From Nitrospirota bacterium (GTDB taxonomy: Bacteria; Nitrospirota; Thermodesulfovibrionia; Thermodesulfovibrionales; JdFR-88), in the NCBI GenBank assembly GCA_014874185.1, contig JACWAF010000034.1:1-55194 (forward strand): 55,194 nt of DNA, written 5' to 3'. A program made the translations under genes and the position numbers. Numbering within the stretch: position 1 is the first letter of the stretch; each line of letters begins with the position of its first letter. The notes under the pieces were generated by a model, which saw only the letters and a list, made by a program, of their open reading frames with translations, made no database searches and was not told the DNA's origin. Below, in pieces: positions 1-7,818 of this stretch.

Positions 1-50
1 GGAAAAGGGAGGTTAGGAGGGATTCCATACCAAGAAGTGCGTTAGCAGGA

Positions 51-172
51 TGTCATTCCCGCAACCAAGCACTCAGGCCCTGAGTGCTTGGGCGTCGGGA
101 ACCCAACCCACCCCCGTCCCCTCCCAGGAGGGGATTAAGGGGTGGGTAGATTCCGGACAAGCCGGAATGACA
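51..172. repeat. Composite palindromic repeat upstream of the hdrE-like gene
   Basis: The element is bounded by perfect 9-bp inverted repeats, TGTCATTCC at 51-59 and GGAATGACA at 164-172. Inside are a 13-bp-stem palindrome at 64-90 (CCAAGCACTCAGG and its complement) and a second nested dyad at about 107-148 (ACCCACCCC ... GGGGTGGGT enclosing CCCCTCC/GGAGGGG). The 23 bases at 150-172 recur exactly, inverted, at 26460-26482, so this is an interspersed family. Positions 1-50 carry nothing recognisable. An open frame runs through the repeat into the next gene, but its translation there is repeat-derived and is not taken as protein. Confidence 0.85.
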
Positions 173-244
173 AATGTAATTATACTTATGAATCTCTTAG
201 TAAGAGAACCGGTTGAAAGGCAATATAACAGGCGGCATTCTCTA

Positions 245-925
245 ATGGGAATATTCATGACGGCGATGGCCTATCTTGCCGTGGCATCGTTTGCGGGAAG
301 GATACTCTGGCGCATCCTGCTTTTAACCAGGGCGCGCGAAGTGCCGACGGATGGCCCCGGCGCAAGCACGCCAAAACTCATCCTGAAAGGCGCTGCGGAC
401 ATCCTGCTTCTAAGGAGGCTTTTCCGGGACAACGGTGCATTATGGGCAGGGGAATGGCTGTTTCATATCTCCTTCATCCTTATAGTGCTGGGGCACATGA
501 GGTTTTTTTTCAACCCCGTGCCGGAGTTCTTCAACACGTTCAGGATTATGGGATATGCGGCTGGCTATGTCTTCCTGTTCGCAGTCCTCTACATACTGGT
601 GTTCAGGGTTGCGATTGAAAGGGGCGCTTATATATCACAGCGGAACTTCATCCTCGTCCTCATCGCCTTTTTTATCGGGGCAAGCGGGATGTATATGCAT
701 TTGATTGACCGGATAGACCTTGTGATGGTAAAGGAATTCGGGTTGGGGATAGTCTCATTCAGTCCTCAGGCCGCGCCGCACGGGGGGATATTCGTCATTC
801 ATTTCATCCTGGCAATGCTGTTTATCCTGCTCATCCCATCGCATGTATTCACGGCGCCCTTTGTGGTCACGGATGCCCGGAGACGGGAAGAAATGCTCCG
901 GAAGGTGATGCATGGCGAAGAGTAA
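245..925 (+). CDS. HdrE/DsrM-like membrane cytochrome b subunit
   Basis: A polytopic membrane protein of about 226 residues with roughly five hydrophobic segments, resembling the cytochrome b subunit of HdrDE and the NarI/DsrM family. Candidate haem b histidines lie in the segments with WLFHISFILIVLGH and in PHGGIFVIHFILAMLF...PSH. It would pass electrons between the quinone pool and the Fe-S partner encoded next, with which it overlaps by 14 bases. The frame is open from 50, but 51-172 is a palindromic repeat. The first membrane segment starts just after the ATG at 245; ATGs at 188 and 257 are alternatives, and none has a strong ribosome site. The family assignment is firm; the electron partner is inferred from context. 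Confidence 0.75.
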   Translation: MGIFMTAMAYLAVASFAGRILWRILLLTRAREVPTDGPGASTPKLILKGAADILLLRRLFRDNGALWAGEWLFHISFILIVLGHMRFFFNPVPEFFNTFRIMGYAAGYVFLFAVLYILVFRVAIERGAYISQRNFILVLIAFFIGASGMYMHLIDRIDLVMVKEFGLGIVSFSPQAAPHGGIFVIHFILAMLFILLIPSHVFTAPFVVTDARRREEMLRKVMHGEE

Positions 926-2117
926 AGATTCCTTTGCCTGCGGGCTCGGCCCCAGGGAGCTTATAGAGCTTGACGCCTGCACCCAGTGCGGCGAGTGCAT
1001 AAAGTTCTGCCCGGTGCAGGACGTGACGGGAAGGCCATCTATCTCCCCGCCGGAGAAGATACGGATGTATAAAGAGTTCATAAGGGCAACGGACGGCCTG
1101 AGGGCCGCGCTATTTGGCCCCAGGGAGGTGGACAGGGAACTCCTCGAAGAGTTCTCCAGGGCCGTCTTCGAATGCACCACCTGCGGGGCCTGCGGAGAGG
1201 CCTGCACGGTTGGGATTTTTACCCAGAGATTATGGCCGATGCTCCGCCGGGAGATGGTGCGAAGGGGGCTTGGCCCCATAGGGGCGCAGCGGGAGATACC
1301 TGGCGTGGTGGAGAAGACGGGCAACCCTTACAATAAATCCGCCGCAGAGAGGTTCAGTCCGTGGCTTCCCGAGGGCCTGCCCCTTCGGGACATGGCCCCT
1401 CTCGCCTATTATGCGGGGTGCACGGGGGCATACGAGGCCATGCCGATGGTGCGCGGGGACGCGCTGGTGCTGCGCGAAATTGGCGGGCCCTTTACGATGC
1501 TTCCCCCCGAAGAGGAAGTCTGCTGCGGATTTCCGCTCTTCATAACCGGGCAGTTCGATTTGCTGGAAGGGCTTGTGAAAAGGCTGGTGGAGGGTTACAG
1601 GAGCCGTGGAGTAAAAACCCTGCTCTGCTCATGCCCGTGCTGCGTGAACATGATGTCGCGCGACTGGCCTCTGTTTTATGGCGGTCCGCTCCCGTTCAGG
1701 ATCATGCATATGAGCCAGTTCGCGGCGGCCGCGATAAAATATGGAAGACTCTCCATCAAGAGGGAATTGAATGAGCGGCTCATCTATCACGACCCGTGTT
1801 ATTTGAGCAGGGGGGTGGGGATTATCGAAGAGCCAAGATACATACTGGGCGAAATACCGGGGGCGCATCTCCTGGAATTCGCGCGCCACGGGGCGGAGTC
1901 GCGCTGCTGCGGCGCGGGCGGCGCGGCCAGAAAGGTCTTCCACGAGAACGCGATAGCAATAGCCAGGCTCTCCATTGACGAGGCGGCAGCGAAGGGGGCG
2001 GACAAGCTTGTTTTAAGCTGCCCGGCCTGCTATTCGAAGGTGAACGAGGCCCTTCAGGGCCATGGGAAACAGATAAGGATAATAGATATCATGGAACTGG
2101 TATCGGAGCTTATATGA
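912..2117 (+). CDS. HdrD-like Fe-S heterodisulfide reductase subunit
   Basis: A 401-residue soluble protein. Two 4Fe-4S motifs lie near the N-terminus (C23-x2-C26-x2-C29-x3-C33 and C88-x2-C91-x2-C94-x3-C98). Two CCG domains follow, each with the C-x(34-35)-CC-x(33-36)-CxxC pattern that binds the unusual active-site cluster in HdrB/HdrD (about residues 165-255 and 290-395). This architecture is HdrD; DsrK, GlpC and lactate-utilisation proteins are more distant relatives. With the cytochrome b upstream it should form a membrane-anchored disulfide or thiol oxidoreductase. Its stop overlaps the cysteate synthase start (ATGA), which indicates translational coupling and a thiol linked to coenzyme M. 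The true substrate cannot be read from sequence. Confidence 0.88.
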   Translation: MAKSKDSFACGLGPRELIELDACTQCGECIKFCPVQDVTGRPSISPPEKIRMYKEFIRATDGLRAALFGPREVDRELLEEFSRAVFECTTCGACGEACTVGIFTQRLWPMLRREMVRRGLGPIGAQREIPGVVEKTGNPYNKSAAERFSPWLPEGLPLRDMAPLAYYAGCTGAYEAMPMVRGDALVLREIGGPFTMLPPEEEVCCGFPLFITGQFDLLEGLVKRLVEGYRSRGVKTLLCSCPCCVNMMSRDWPLFYGGPLPFRIMHMSQFAAAAIKYGRLSIKRELNERLIYHDPCYLSRGVGIIEEPRYILGEIPGAHLLEFARHGAESRCCGAGGAARKVFHENAIAIARLSIDEAAAKGADKLVLSCPACYSKVNEALQGHGKQIRIIDIMELVSELI

Positions 2118-3367
2118 GCCATTTTGCACTTAAATGCCGGGCCTGCGGGAAAATTCTGAAAGAGTCTTATTGCGCTTTCTGCGAGCACTGCGCGAACGCC
2201 CTTCTGGTCGCGGAGTACAAGGACAGGGAGTTCGAAAAAGAGGGCAGGGGGATTTGGAGGTTCAACTGGCTTCCGGTGCACCGGCCGGAGTTCGATCAGC
2301 CGGGCCCAGTGGTCTACAAATCGGAGGGGCTGGCGAGGCATCTGGGCCTTCATAACCTGCATATCGCATTCAACGGGTACTGGCCGGAGCGGGACGCGAT
2401 GATCGAGACCTGCACATTCAAGGAATTCGAGGCGGCCGTGGTCCTTCAGAACGCGCGTGAAAACGGCGTGAACGGCCTGATCGTGGCCTCAGCCGGAAAT
2501 ACGGCCCGCGCATTTGCGCACCTTTCCTCGATTTCCCGTTTCCCGGTGGTTATAATAGTGCCCAGGGCGTGCCTTACCGAGATGTGGTATCTGGAGAACT
2601 CCGGGTTCGTGCCAACACTCGCCATCTCGGACGGAGACTACTCGGATTCGATAGACGTTGCAAAGCGGGTCGCGCTGGCGGCGGGCATCCCCTTTGAGGG
2701 AGGCGTAAAGAACGTCGCCAAGCGTGACGGGCTTGGGGTAGTGCTCCTTGAGGCGGTCTCGAAGATGGGGGTGCTCCCGGCGCACTACTTCCAGGCCGTG
2801 GGAAGCGGCACCGGCGCGATAGCCGTGTGGGAGACGGCCGAGAGGTTCATAGCCGCCGGGGGGCACGGGGACAAACTGCCCGTGCTGCACCTTGCGCAGA
2901 ACCTGCCCTTTGCGCCGATGACAAAGGCATGGCAGAGGGGCCAGAGGGAGCTATTGAGGGAAGATTTGAACAAGGATTTCATAGAGCTTATAAGCACAAG
3001 GGTGCTCTCCAACCGCTATCCGGCTTATAGCATAAAAGGCGGCGTCTTCGACGCCCTTCAGGCCACGGGCGGGAAGATGTATGGCGTAAAGAACGAGAGC
3101 GTCTTCAGGGCGATGAACCTCTTCAGGGAACTGGAGGGAATCGACATCGTGCCCGCCGCCGGCGTGGCGGTCGCGGCTCTGATGGAGAGCGCGGGAAATA
3201 AAGAGCTGGAGCATGATGCGCCAATCCTTCTGAACATAACGGGGGGCGGCGAGCGGCGGCTAAAAATGGAAAGGGAAATACACGAGGTCTCACCCGTATT
3301 CATATCGAAAAACATCTCTGAAAAGGAGATCGAAGAGCTTCTATGCAAGCGCCTGAAGACCGCCTGA
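2114..3367 (+). CDS. Cysteate synthase (PLP enzyme, Methanosarcina type)
   Basis: A 417-residue threonine-synthase-fold PLP enzyme. An N-terminal zinc-ribbon-like segment (CxxC at 8-11, CxxC at 23-26) precedes the motif TFKEFEA (K103, the expected PLP lysine), the phosphate-binding loop ASAGNT (125-130), QAVGSGTGA and a C-terminal NITGGGERR. From memory these blocks, including GYWPE and YKSEGLA, match Methanosarcina cysteate synthase better than ordinary threonine synthase. That enzyme converts O-phosphoserine and sulfite to L-cysteate, the first step of coenzyme M synthesis in those archaea. It overlaps both neighbours, and the next gene encodes the enzyme for a later step of the same path. 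Threonine synthase is the main alternative and is made unlikely by that pairing. Confidence 0.85.
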   Translation: MSHFALKCRACGKILKESYCAFCEHCANALLVAEYKDREFEKEGRGIWRFNWLPVHRPEFDQPGPVVYKSEGLARHLGLHNLHIAFNGYWPERDAMIETCTFKEFEAAVVLQNARENGVNGLIVASAGNTARAFAHLSSISRFPVVIIVPRACLTEMWYLENSGFVPTLAISDGDYSDSIDVAKRVALAAGIPFEGGVKNVAKRDGLGVVLLEAVSKMGVLPAHYFQAVGSGTGAIAVWETAERFIAAGGHGDKLPVLHLAQNLPFAPMTKAWQRGQRELLREDLNKDFIELISTRVLSNRYPAYSIKGGVFDALQATGGKMYGVKNESVFRAMNLFRELEGIDIVPAAGVAVAALMESAGNKELEHDAPILLNITGGGERRLKMEREIHEVSPVFISKNISEKEIEELLCKRLKTA

Positions 3368-4485
3368 TAGAGATCCTCAAGACTGCCGGGGTGGACTTTG
3401 CCTCAAGCCTCCCATGCGAAAAGGTGAAGACCCTCCTTTGCAGGCTTAACTTCCTTGGCATGCATGTCCCGCTTACCCGCGAGGAAGAGGGCGTTGGCAT
3501 CTCCGCCGGGGCGGCTCTTGCGGGCAGGAGGCCCATGATGGTGGTGCAAAGCTCCGGGGTGGGCAATATGCTGAATGCCCTTTTGTCGCTCACCGGTTTT
3601 TACGGCCTTCCGCTTGCAATCTTTGTAAGCCAGAGGGGCATATACAAGGAAGGCATAGCCGCCCAGGCGCCGATGGGAAAGATGCTGCCCGGAATCCTGA
3701 ACGGGGCGGGCATCCCATATACTTTGATAGGCGGCAGGGAGGAGATCGAAAAAATTGCCTCCCCCCTGAAAGAGGTTTACGCCAAAGGACTCCTGCATGC
3801 GTTTCTATTGAGCCCGGCGATATGGGAAGGCTCTTCCGCGGCGGCCGTGCCGGAGGCGGCGAACTTTATTCAGACCGTGCCCGCGCCCTGCTCATATGAG
3901 AAAAAAGCCCCATCCCATACCAGATATGAAGCCCTCAAAGTGATCGCGCCCTTTTTAAAGGGAAACGTAGTTGTCTCAAACATAGGTATCCCGTCGAAAG
4001 AACTCTACAACCTGCTCCCGCAGGGATCGAATTTCTATATGCTCGGCAGCATGGGTATGGCAAGCCCCATCGGGCTTGGAGTGGCGCTCTGCACGAAGAG
4101 AAAGGTCTTCGTGATAGACGGCGACGGGAGCATACTGATGAACCCGGGCACGCTTGCCACGATCGCTTTAATGGACCCGCAGAACCTGACCATACTGGCC
4201 ATAGACAACGGCGCATACGGCTCTACCGGGAACCAGCCAACCCACGCAAGATATGTAACAGACCTTTCGGTGGTTGCGCGCGGGTTCGGGATAAGAGAGG
4301 TGGAGAAGGCCTCTGAAGAGGGCGAGATAATCCGGGCGCTGAGTTCAGCCCCGAAAGGCCCCCGGTTTCTCCACATAATCACGCGCCCCGGAAACGCCCC
4401 GGTCCCGAATATCCCGCTATCGGCCGGGGAGATAAAACGGGCTTTTATGGAGGGCCTAACCCCCTTTAATTTAAGGGGGGATTAA
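3343..4485 (+). CDS. comDE: Sulfopyruvate decarboxylase, fused ComD-ComE
   Basis: A 380-residue TPP enzyme that fuses the two subunits found separately in many methanogens. The ComD-like half (about 1-165) carries the activating glutamate in REEEGVGISAG (48-49). The ComE-like half (about 190-370) carries the TPP/Mg motif starting GDGS (260-263) and ending IDN (287-289). It decarboxylates 3-sulfopyruvate to sulfoacetaldehyde in coenzyme M synthesis. The start lies 25 bases inside the cysteate synthase gene. Phosphonopyruvate decarboxylase is the close relative, but no PEP mutase is nearby. The last residues (LTPFNLRGD) and the stop codon come from an interspersed palindrome at 4458-4493, so the C-terminus has been rewritten. 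An aminotransferase to make sulfopyruvate from cysteate is not in the window. Confidence 0.86.
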   Translation: MQAPEDRLIEILKTAGVDFASSLPCEKVKTLLCRLNFLGMHVPLTREEEGVGISAGAALAGRRPMMVVQSSGVGNMLNALLSLTGFYGLPLAIFVSQRGIYKEGIAAQAPMGKMLPGILNGAGIPYTLIGGREEIEKIASPLKEVYAKGLLHAFLLSPAIWEGSSAAAVPEAANFIQTVPAPCSYEKKAPSHTRYEALKVIAPFLKGNVVVSNIGIPSKELYNLLPQGSNFYMLGSMGMASPIGLGVALCTKRKVFVIDGDGSILMNPGTLATIALMDPQNLTILAIDNGAYGSTGNQPTHARYVTDLSVVARGFGIREVEKASEEGEIIRALSSAPKGPRFLHIITRPGNAPVPNIPLSAGEIKRAFMEGLTPFNLRGD

Positions 4486-4493
4486 AGGGGGTT
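4458..4493. repeat. Interspersed palindrome at convergent gene ends
   Basis: Perfect 13-bp inverted arms AACCCCCTTTAAT (4458-4470) and ATTAAAGGGGGTT (4481-4493) surround TTAAGGGGGG. The unit supplies the comDE stop codon and touches the stop of the convergent Omp85 gene. A sister copy lies inside hypF (23912-23959) and a related one at about 107-148. In RNA it would fold into a strong hairpin and could end transcription from either side, although no clear T-tract follows. Confidence 0.8.
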
Positions 4494-5724
4494 AAAAAGG
4501 GTATCCAAGTGTCACGAAAGCGGCCAACCCCTGGCCGATGCCCAGGTCAACCCTGCCAACTATATTGGGCCGTATTACAGCCCTGAACCCCACGCCCGGA
4601 CAGGGTTTGAAATCGCTCAGCGCTGCGCTGCCAAGGGAAGGCATCACGGCGCCGTAATCCAGGAAAGGGGCGACTTCCCAGTCTGAATCCACATTGAACA
4701 GGCGCCAGCGGAACATCCTTATCCTCTCTTCAAGATTCAGCAGCATGGATGCCTTGTCTATGAACCGGTTTCTTCCATAGCCCCTGAGCGTGTTCTCCCC
4801 GCCCAGGATGCTCCTGTCCAGAAACGGGGCATTATTTCCCACGGTCTCGCTTGCGGAAACCCGCACCACTGTTATATACCTGCCTTTATGTGCCTGGATG
4901 AATCTCTTGAACTCCCCCTCGTAGATCTGGTAATTGGCCGCGCTGCCCAGTATCTTTGAGCTTGCCTCGAATGTTGCCCTGGCGTAAGTGCCTGAAAGCG
5001 GAATGGCGCGAGGCGCCAGTGTGCTGTAAATAAACCCGATCCCCTGTGCGTGCGAGATAAACCCGTTCAGCCCCGGCACCCGGGAGGCGCTGAACCTGTC
5101 TTTGGTGAAGGGGAGCGTTGTTACCGCGCCTTTGATTATGTCCACCCTTCTAAGCCGTTCGTATACGACCACCTGCAGGCTCCGCGCGATATTGTAGGCG
5201 GCGGAGGCCGCAAAGCCCGTCTCGTCGTCTCCGAAATCGGTTTCGGAAGAAAACCTGCTGTCCGGGCCGAAGCCGAAGAACCTTGCCGAGCCGTCCGTAT
5301 ACTTGAAGGCGAACGCCCTCAGCTCCAGCTTCCCTCCCAGGAACGTCTTGTCGCGAAATTTCACCTCATAATCGTTGTTCACTTTTTCGGATTGCGAGAG
5401 GTTGATCTCCCAGCTCCGTTCGGGAAGCGGGTAAAGGGCCATGTAGATGGTCCCGGTAACGCCGTAATTTTCGTTATAGTTGATCTGGGGCGCTATAAGG
5501 CTGCTTACCTCGCCGTACTTGTTATGCAGCAGAAAGGCCGTCAAGGCCCCGTATGTGCCGCCTTCGGTAGGGTTGTAAGAGACGGCGGGAAGGGGGATAG
5601 TGACCATCTTCACCTTCCTGCCGAAGTCCTTGTTCGTTACGATGCCTGGCAGGTCCTCCTTGTTCACCATGCTGGTGCAGGAGGCGCAAAGCATCAATAT
5701 CAGGATTGCCGTTATTTTCCGCAC
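4492..5724 (-). CDS. Omp85-family outer-membrane barrel protein, no POTRA
   Basis: A 410-residue exported protein. The N-terminal hydrophobic segment ends at a possible lipobox (LCASC), so it may be a lipoprotein, although cysteine at -3 is unusual. The rest is a run of alternating beta strands with the Omp85 signature GGENTLRGY (the VRGF/Y-type motif of loop 6) in the C-terminal third and a terminal aromatic residue (GYPF). It matches the barrel (surface antigen D15) half of BamA-type proteins, but the segment before the barrel is too short for POTRA domains. It converges on comDE and is divergent from idi. Family membership is clear; its substrate or role is unknown. Confidence 0.8.
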   Translation of the reverse strand: MRKITAILILMLCASCTSMVNKEDLPGIVTNKDFGRKVKMVTIPLPAVSYNPTEGGTYGALTAFLLHNKYGEVSSLIAPQINYNENYGVTGTIYMALYPLPERSWEINLSQSEKVNNDYEVKFRDKTFLGGKLELRAFAFKYTDGSARFFGFGPDSRFSSETDFGDDETGFAASAAYNIARSLQVVVYERLRRVDIIKGAVTTLPFTKDRFSASRVPGLNGFISHAQGIGFIYSTLAPRAIPLSGTYARATFEASSKILGSAANYQIYEGEFKRFIQAHKGRYITVVRVSASETVGNNAPFLDRSILGGENTLRGYGRNRFIDKASMLLNLEERIRMFRWRLFNVDSDWEVAPFLDYGAVMPSLGSAALSDFKPCPGVGFRAVIRPNIVGRVDLGIGQGLAAFVTLGYPF

Positions 5725-5868
5725 GCGGGTAGTTTAAAATTTTTTTCTGAAAAATAATACAGATGATTGGGCCATTTGTAACCAAAAAACTTGATGAAAG
5801 GCAATTATAACTTTGGTATTATTAATATGCAAAAAGGGCGCTTCCGGGCCAAAACGGCGAGAGGTTTT

Positions 5869-6414
5869 ATGAAACGGATTGTCATAGTGGACGAAGAAGA
5901 CAACGTGCTGGGGGAAGAGGACAAGGACAGGTGCCACGAGGGGGAGGGGATCCTCCACAGGGCCTTCCTCGCAATGATTTTCAATAAAAAAGGGGAGGTC
6001 CTGCTTGCCAGAAGGAGCGCGAAAAAGAAGCTCTGGCCCGGTTTCTGGGACGGCACCGTCGCAAGTCATCTCTCGAAAGGCGAGACCTGTGAGCAGGCTG
6101 CCATTAGGAGGCTCTCCGAGGAGATAGGCGTGAATGCCCGCCCGGTAAGCTACCTGTTTAAATTCCGGTACAAGGCAAATTACGGAGGGATCGGTTCGGA
6201 AAACGAGATATGCGCCCTTCTGACGGCACAGGCCGAAAAGGCCGAGCTTCTTCCCAACCCTGACGAGATCTCCGAAACGTGTTTTATCCGCCCCGAACGC
6301 CTTGTCCAGGCGGCCGGGGCTTGCCAATTCACACCATGGTTCATCCTGGCCATCGGAAAGATGCGCGGGATAGAGCTGGAAAAGGAGGGCAGGCGTGCGG
6401 GCACTCTTTCTTAA
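5869..6414 (+). CDS. idi: Isopentenyl-diphosphate delta-isomerase, type I (Nudix)
   Basis: Interconverts IPP and DMAPP, feeding squalene and hopanoid synthesis. The 181-residue product is a Nudix-fold protein: LHRAFLAMIF near residue 30, FWDGTVASH, and the helix RRLSEEIG correspond to the conserved blocks of type I isomerase. The start at 5869 is preceded by GAGAGG at 5859-5864; upstream codons in the same frame look non-coding. It is the first gene of the hopanoid run and overlaps hpnJ by 20 bases. A generic Nudix hydrolase is possible, but the context and the conserved blocks favour Idi. Confidence 0.87.
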   Translation: MKRIVIVDEEDNVLGEEDKDRCHEGEGILHRAFLAMIFNKKGEVLLARRSAKKKLWPGFWDGTVASHLSKGETCEQAAIRRLSEEIGVNARPVSYLFKFRYKANYGGIGSENEICALLTAQAEKAELLPNPDEISETCFIRPERLVQAAGACQFTPWFILAIGKMRGIELEKEGRRAGTLS

Positions 6415-7810
6415 TCCGCCTTCCTTCGGGGGGTTCGACGGCGGCGCGGGCGCCCGTTATCAGGCCAGGCGCGAGATACGCTCGTTCTGGTACCCAGTAT
6501 GGCTGGCCTATCCTGCCGGGCTTGTAAAGGACAGCCGCCTTATAGACGCCCCTCCGGCCGGGCTTACGCTGGACGACGTCCTTCGGGAGGCGAAGGGCTA
6601 TGACCTCATTATAATTCACACCAGCACTCCCACATTCCGCAACGACTGCAAGGTTGCGGAAAGGCTGAAAGAGAGTTATCCGAAAACAATGGTAGGCTTC
6701 GTTGGGCCGCACGTGATGGTGCTCCCCCGCGAATCGCTTCTGGCCTCCAGGGCCATAGATTTCGTCTGCACTGGCGAGTTCGATTTCACCATAAAAGAGA
6801 TCGCCGATGGAAAGCCCCTTGAAAAAGTGGACGGGATAGCTTTCCTGAAGAACGGCACTTTCGTGCAGACGCCGTTCAGGCTGCCTATAGAGGACCTGGA
6901 CTCTTTGCCCTTCACGACGGACGTTTACGCAAGGAACCTGAAAATAGAGCACTATTATAACGGATACCTGTTTCATCCATATCTGGCCATCCATACGGGA
7001 AGGGGCTGCAAGGCCCTGTGCACGTTCTGTCTCTGGCCCCAGACGATAGGGGGCAGGCAGTACCGCACCAGGAGCATCGATCACGTCATGGAGGAAGTGA
7101 GGCACGCTAAAGAGATACTTCCGCAGATAAGCGAGTTCTTCTTCGACGATGACACCTTCACCACAGACCTGCCACGGGCGGAAGAGATCGCGAGGCGGAT
7201 GGGCCCGCTTGGGTTAAGGTGGTCCGCCAACGCGCGGGCGAACGTGCCCTATGAGACCCTGAAAGTAATGAAAGACAACGGCCTCAGGCTCCTCACCGTG
7301 GGCTTCGAGTCCGGAAACCCGCAGATACTTAAAAATATCAAAAAGGGGATAACTGTTGAGGGCGCGAAAAAATTCATGAAGGCCACCAAGGACCTTGGCA
7401 TTCTGGTGCACGGCGCTTTCATACTGGGGCTTCCTGGCGAAACTCCGGAGACCATGGAAGAGACCGTGCGCTATGCCATGGAACTGGACCCCTACAGCAT
7501 CCAGGTCTCGCTCCCCGCGCCGTATCCAGGGACCGAGCTTTACGCCCAGGCGGTCAAAGAGGGCTGGATAAAAAAAGACGGCCTCATAGAGGGGGGGATA
7601 CAGAACTCCGTTATCTCGTATGACCATCTATCGTCCGGGCAGATATTCGAGGAGCTTGAGAAATTCTACAGGCGGTTCTACCTGCGGCCCCGCCCCATAC
7701 TGCGCATCCTGAAAGAGATGCTCACGAGCCGCACCGAGTTCACGCGCCGGATCCGGGAAGGATACGAATTTTTCTCCTTCATGTCAAAGAGGAAGGAGAT
7801 CCTCGAATAG
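6395..7810 (+). CDS. hpnJ: HpnJ, B12-binding radical SAM hopanoid enzyme
   Basis: A 471-residue protein with an N-terminal cobalamin-binding-like domain (about 1-160), then a radical SAM core with the cluster motif CKALCTFC (about 206-213). It begins with GTG at 6395 behind AGGAGGGCAGG. HpnJ contracts the sugar-derived side chain in making bacteriohopanetetrol cyclitol ether, acting after HpnI and HpnK. Its N-terminal NPPSFGGFDGGAGARYQ region matches the HpnJ family as I recall it. hpnK follows after 8 bases. Confidence is high because sequence and neighbourhood agree. Confidence 0.92.
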   Translation: MRALFLNPPSFGGFDGGAGARYQARREIRSFWYPVWLAYPAGLVKDSRLIDAPPAGLTLDDVLREAKGYDLIIIHTSTPTFRNDCKVAERLKESYPKTMVGFVGPHVMVLPRESLLASRAIDFVCTGEFDFTIKEIADGKPLEKVDGIAFLKNGTFVQTPFRLPIEDLDSLPFTTDVYARNLKIEHYYNGYLFHPYLAIHTGRGCKALCTFCLWPQTIGGRQYRTRSIDHVMEEVRHAKEILPQISEFFFDDDTFTTDLPRAEEIARRMGPLGLRWSANARANVPYETLKVMKDNGLRLLTVGFESGNPQILKNIKKGITVEGAKKFMKATKDLGILVHGAFILGLPGETPETMEETVRYAMELDPYSIQVSLPAPYPGTELYAQAVKEGWIKKDGLIEGGIQNSVISYDHLSSGQIFEELEKFYRRFYLRPRPILRILKEMLTSRTEFTRRIREGYEFFSFMSKRKEILE

Positions 7811-7818
7811 CTCCCCCG

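Noticed and set aside
50-244. N-terminal extension of the hdrE-like frame
   Set aside because: The sequence is a palindromic repeat shared with 26460-26536; the translated residues look non-coding and precede the first membrane helix.
2114-3367. Threonine synthase
   Set aside because: General fold fits, but the specific blocks and the overlapping ComDE gene favour cysteate synthase.
3343-4485. Phosphonopyruvate decarboxylase
   Set aside because: No PEP mutase or phosphonate gene nearby; the cysteate synthase neighbour points to sulfopyruvate.
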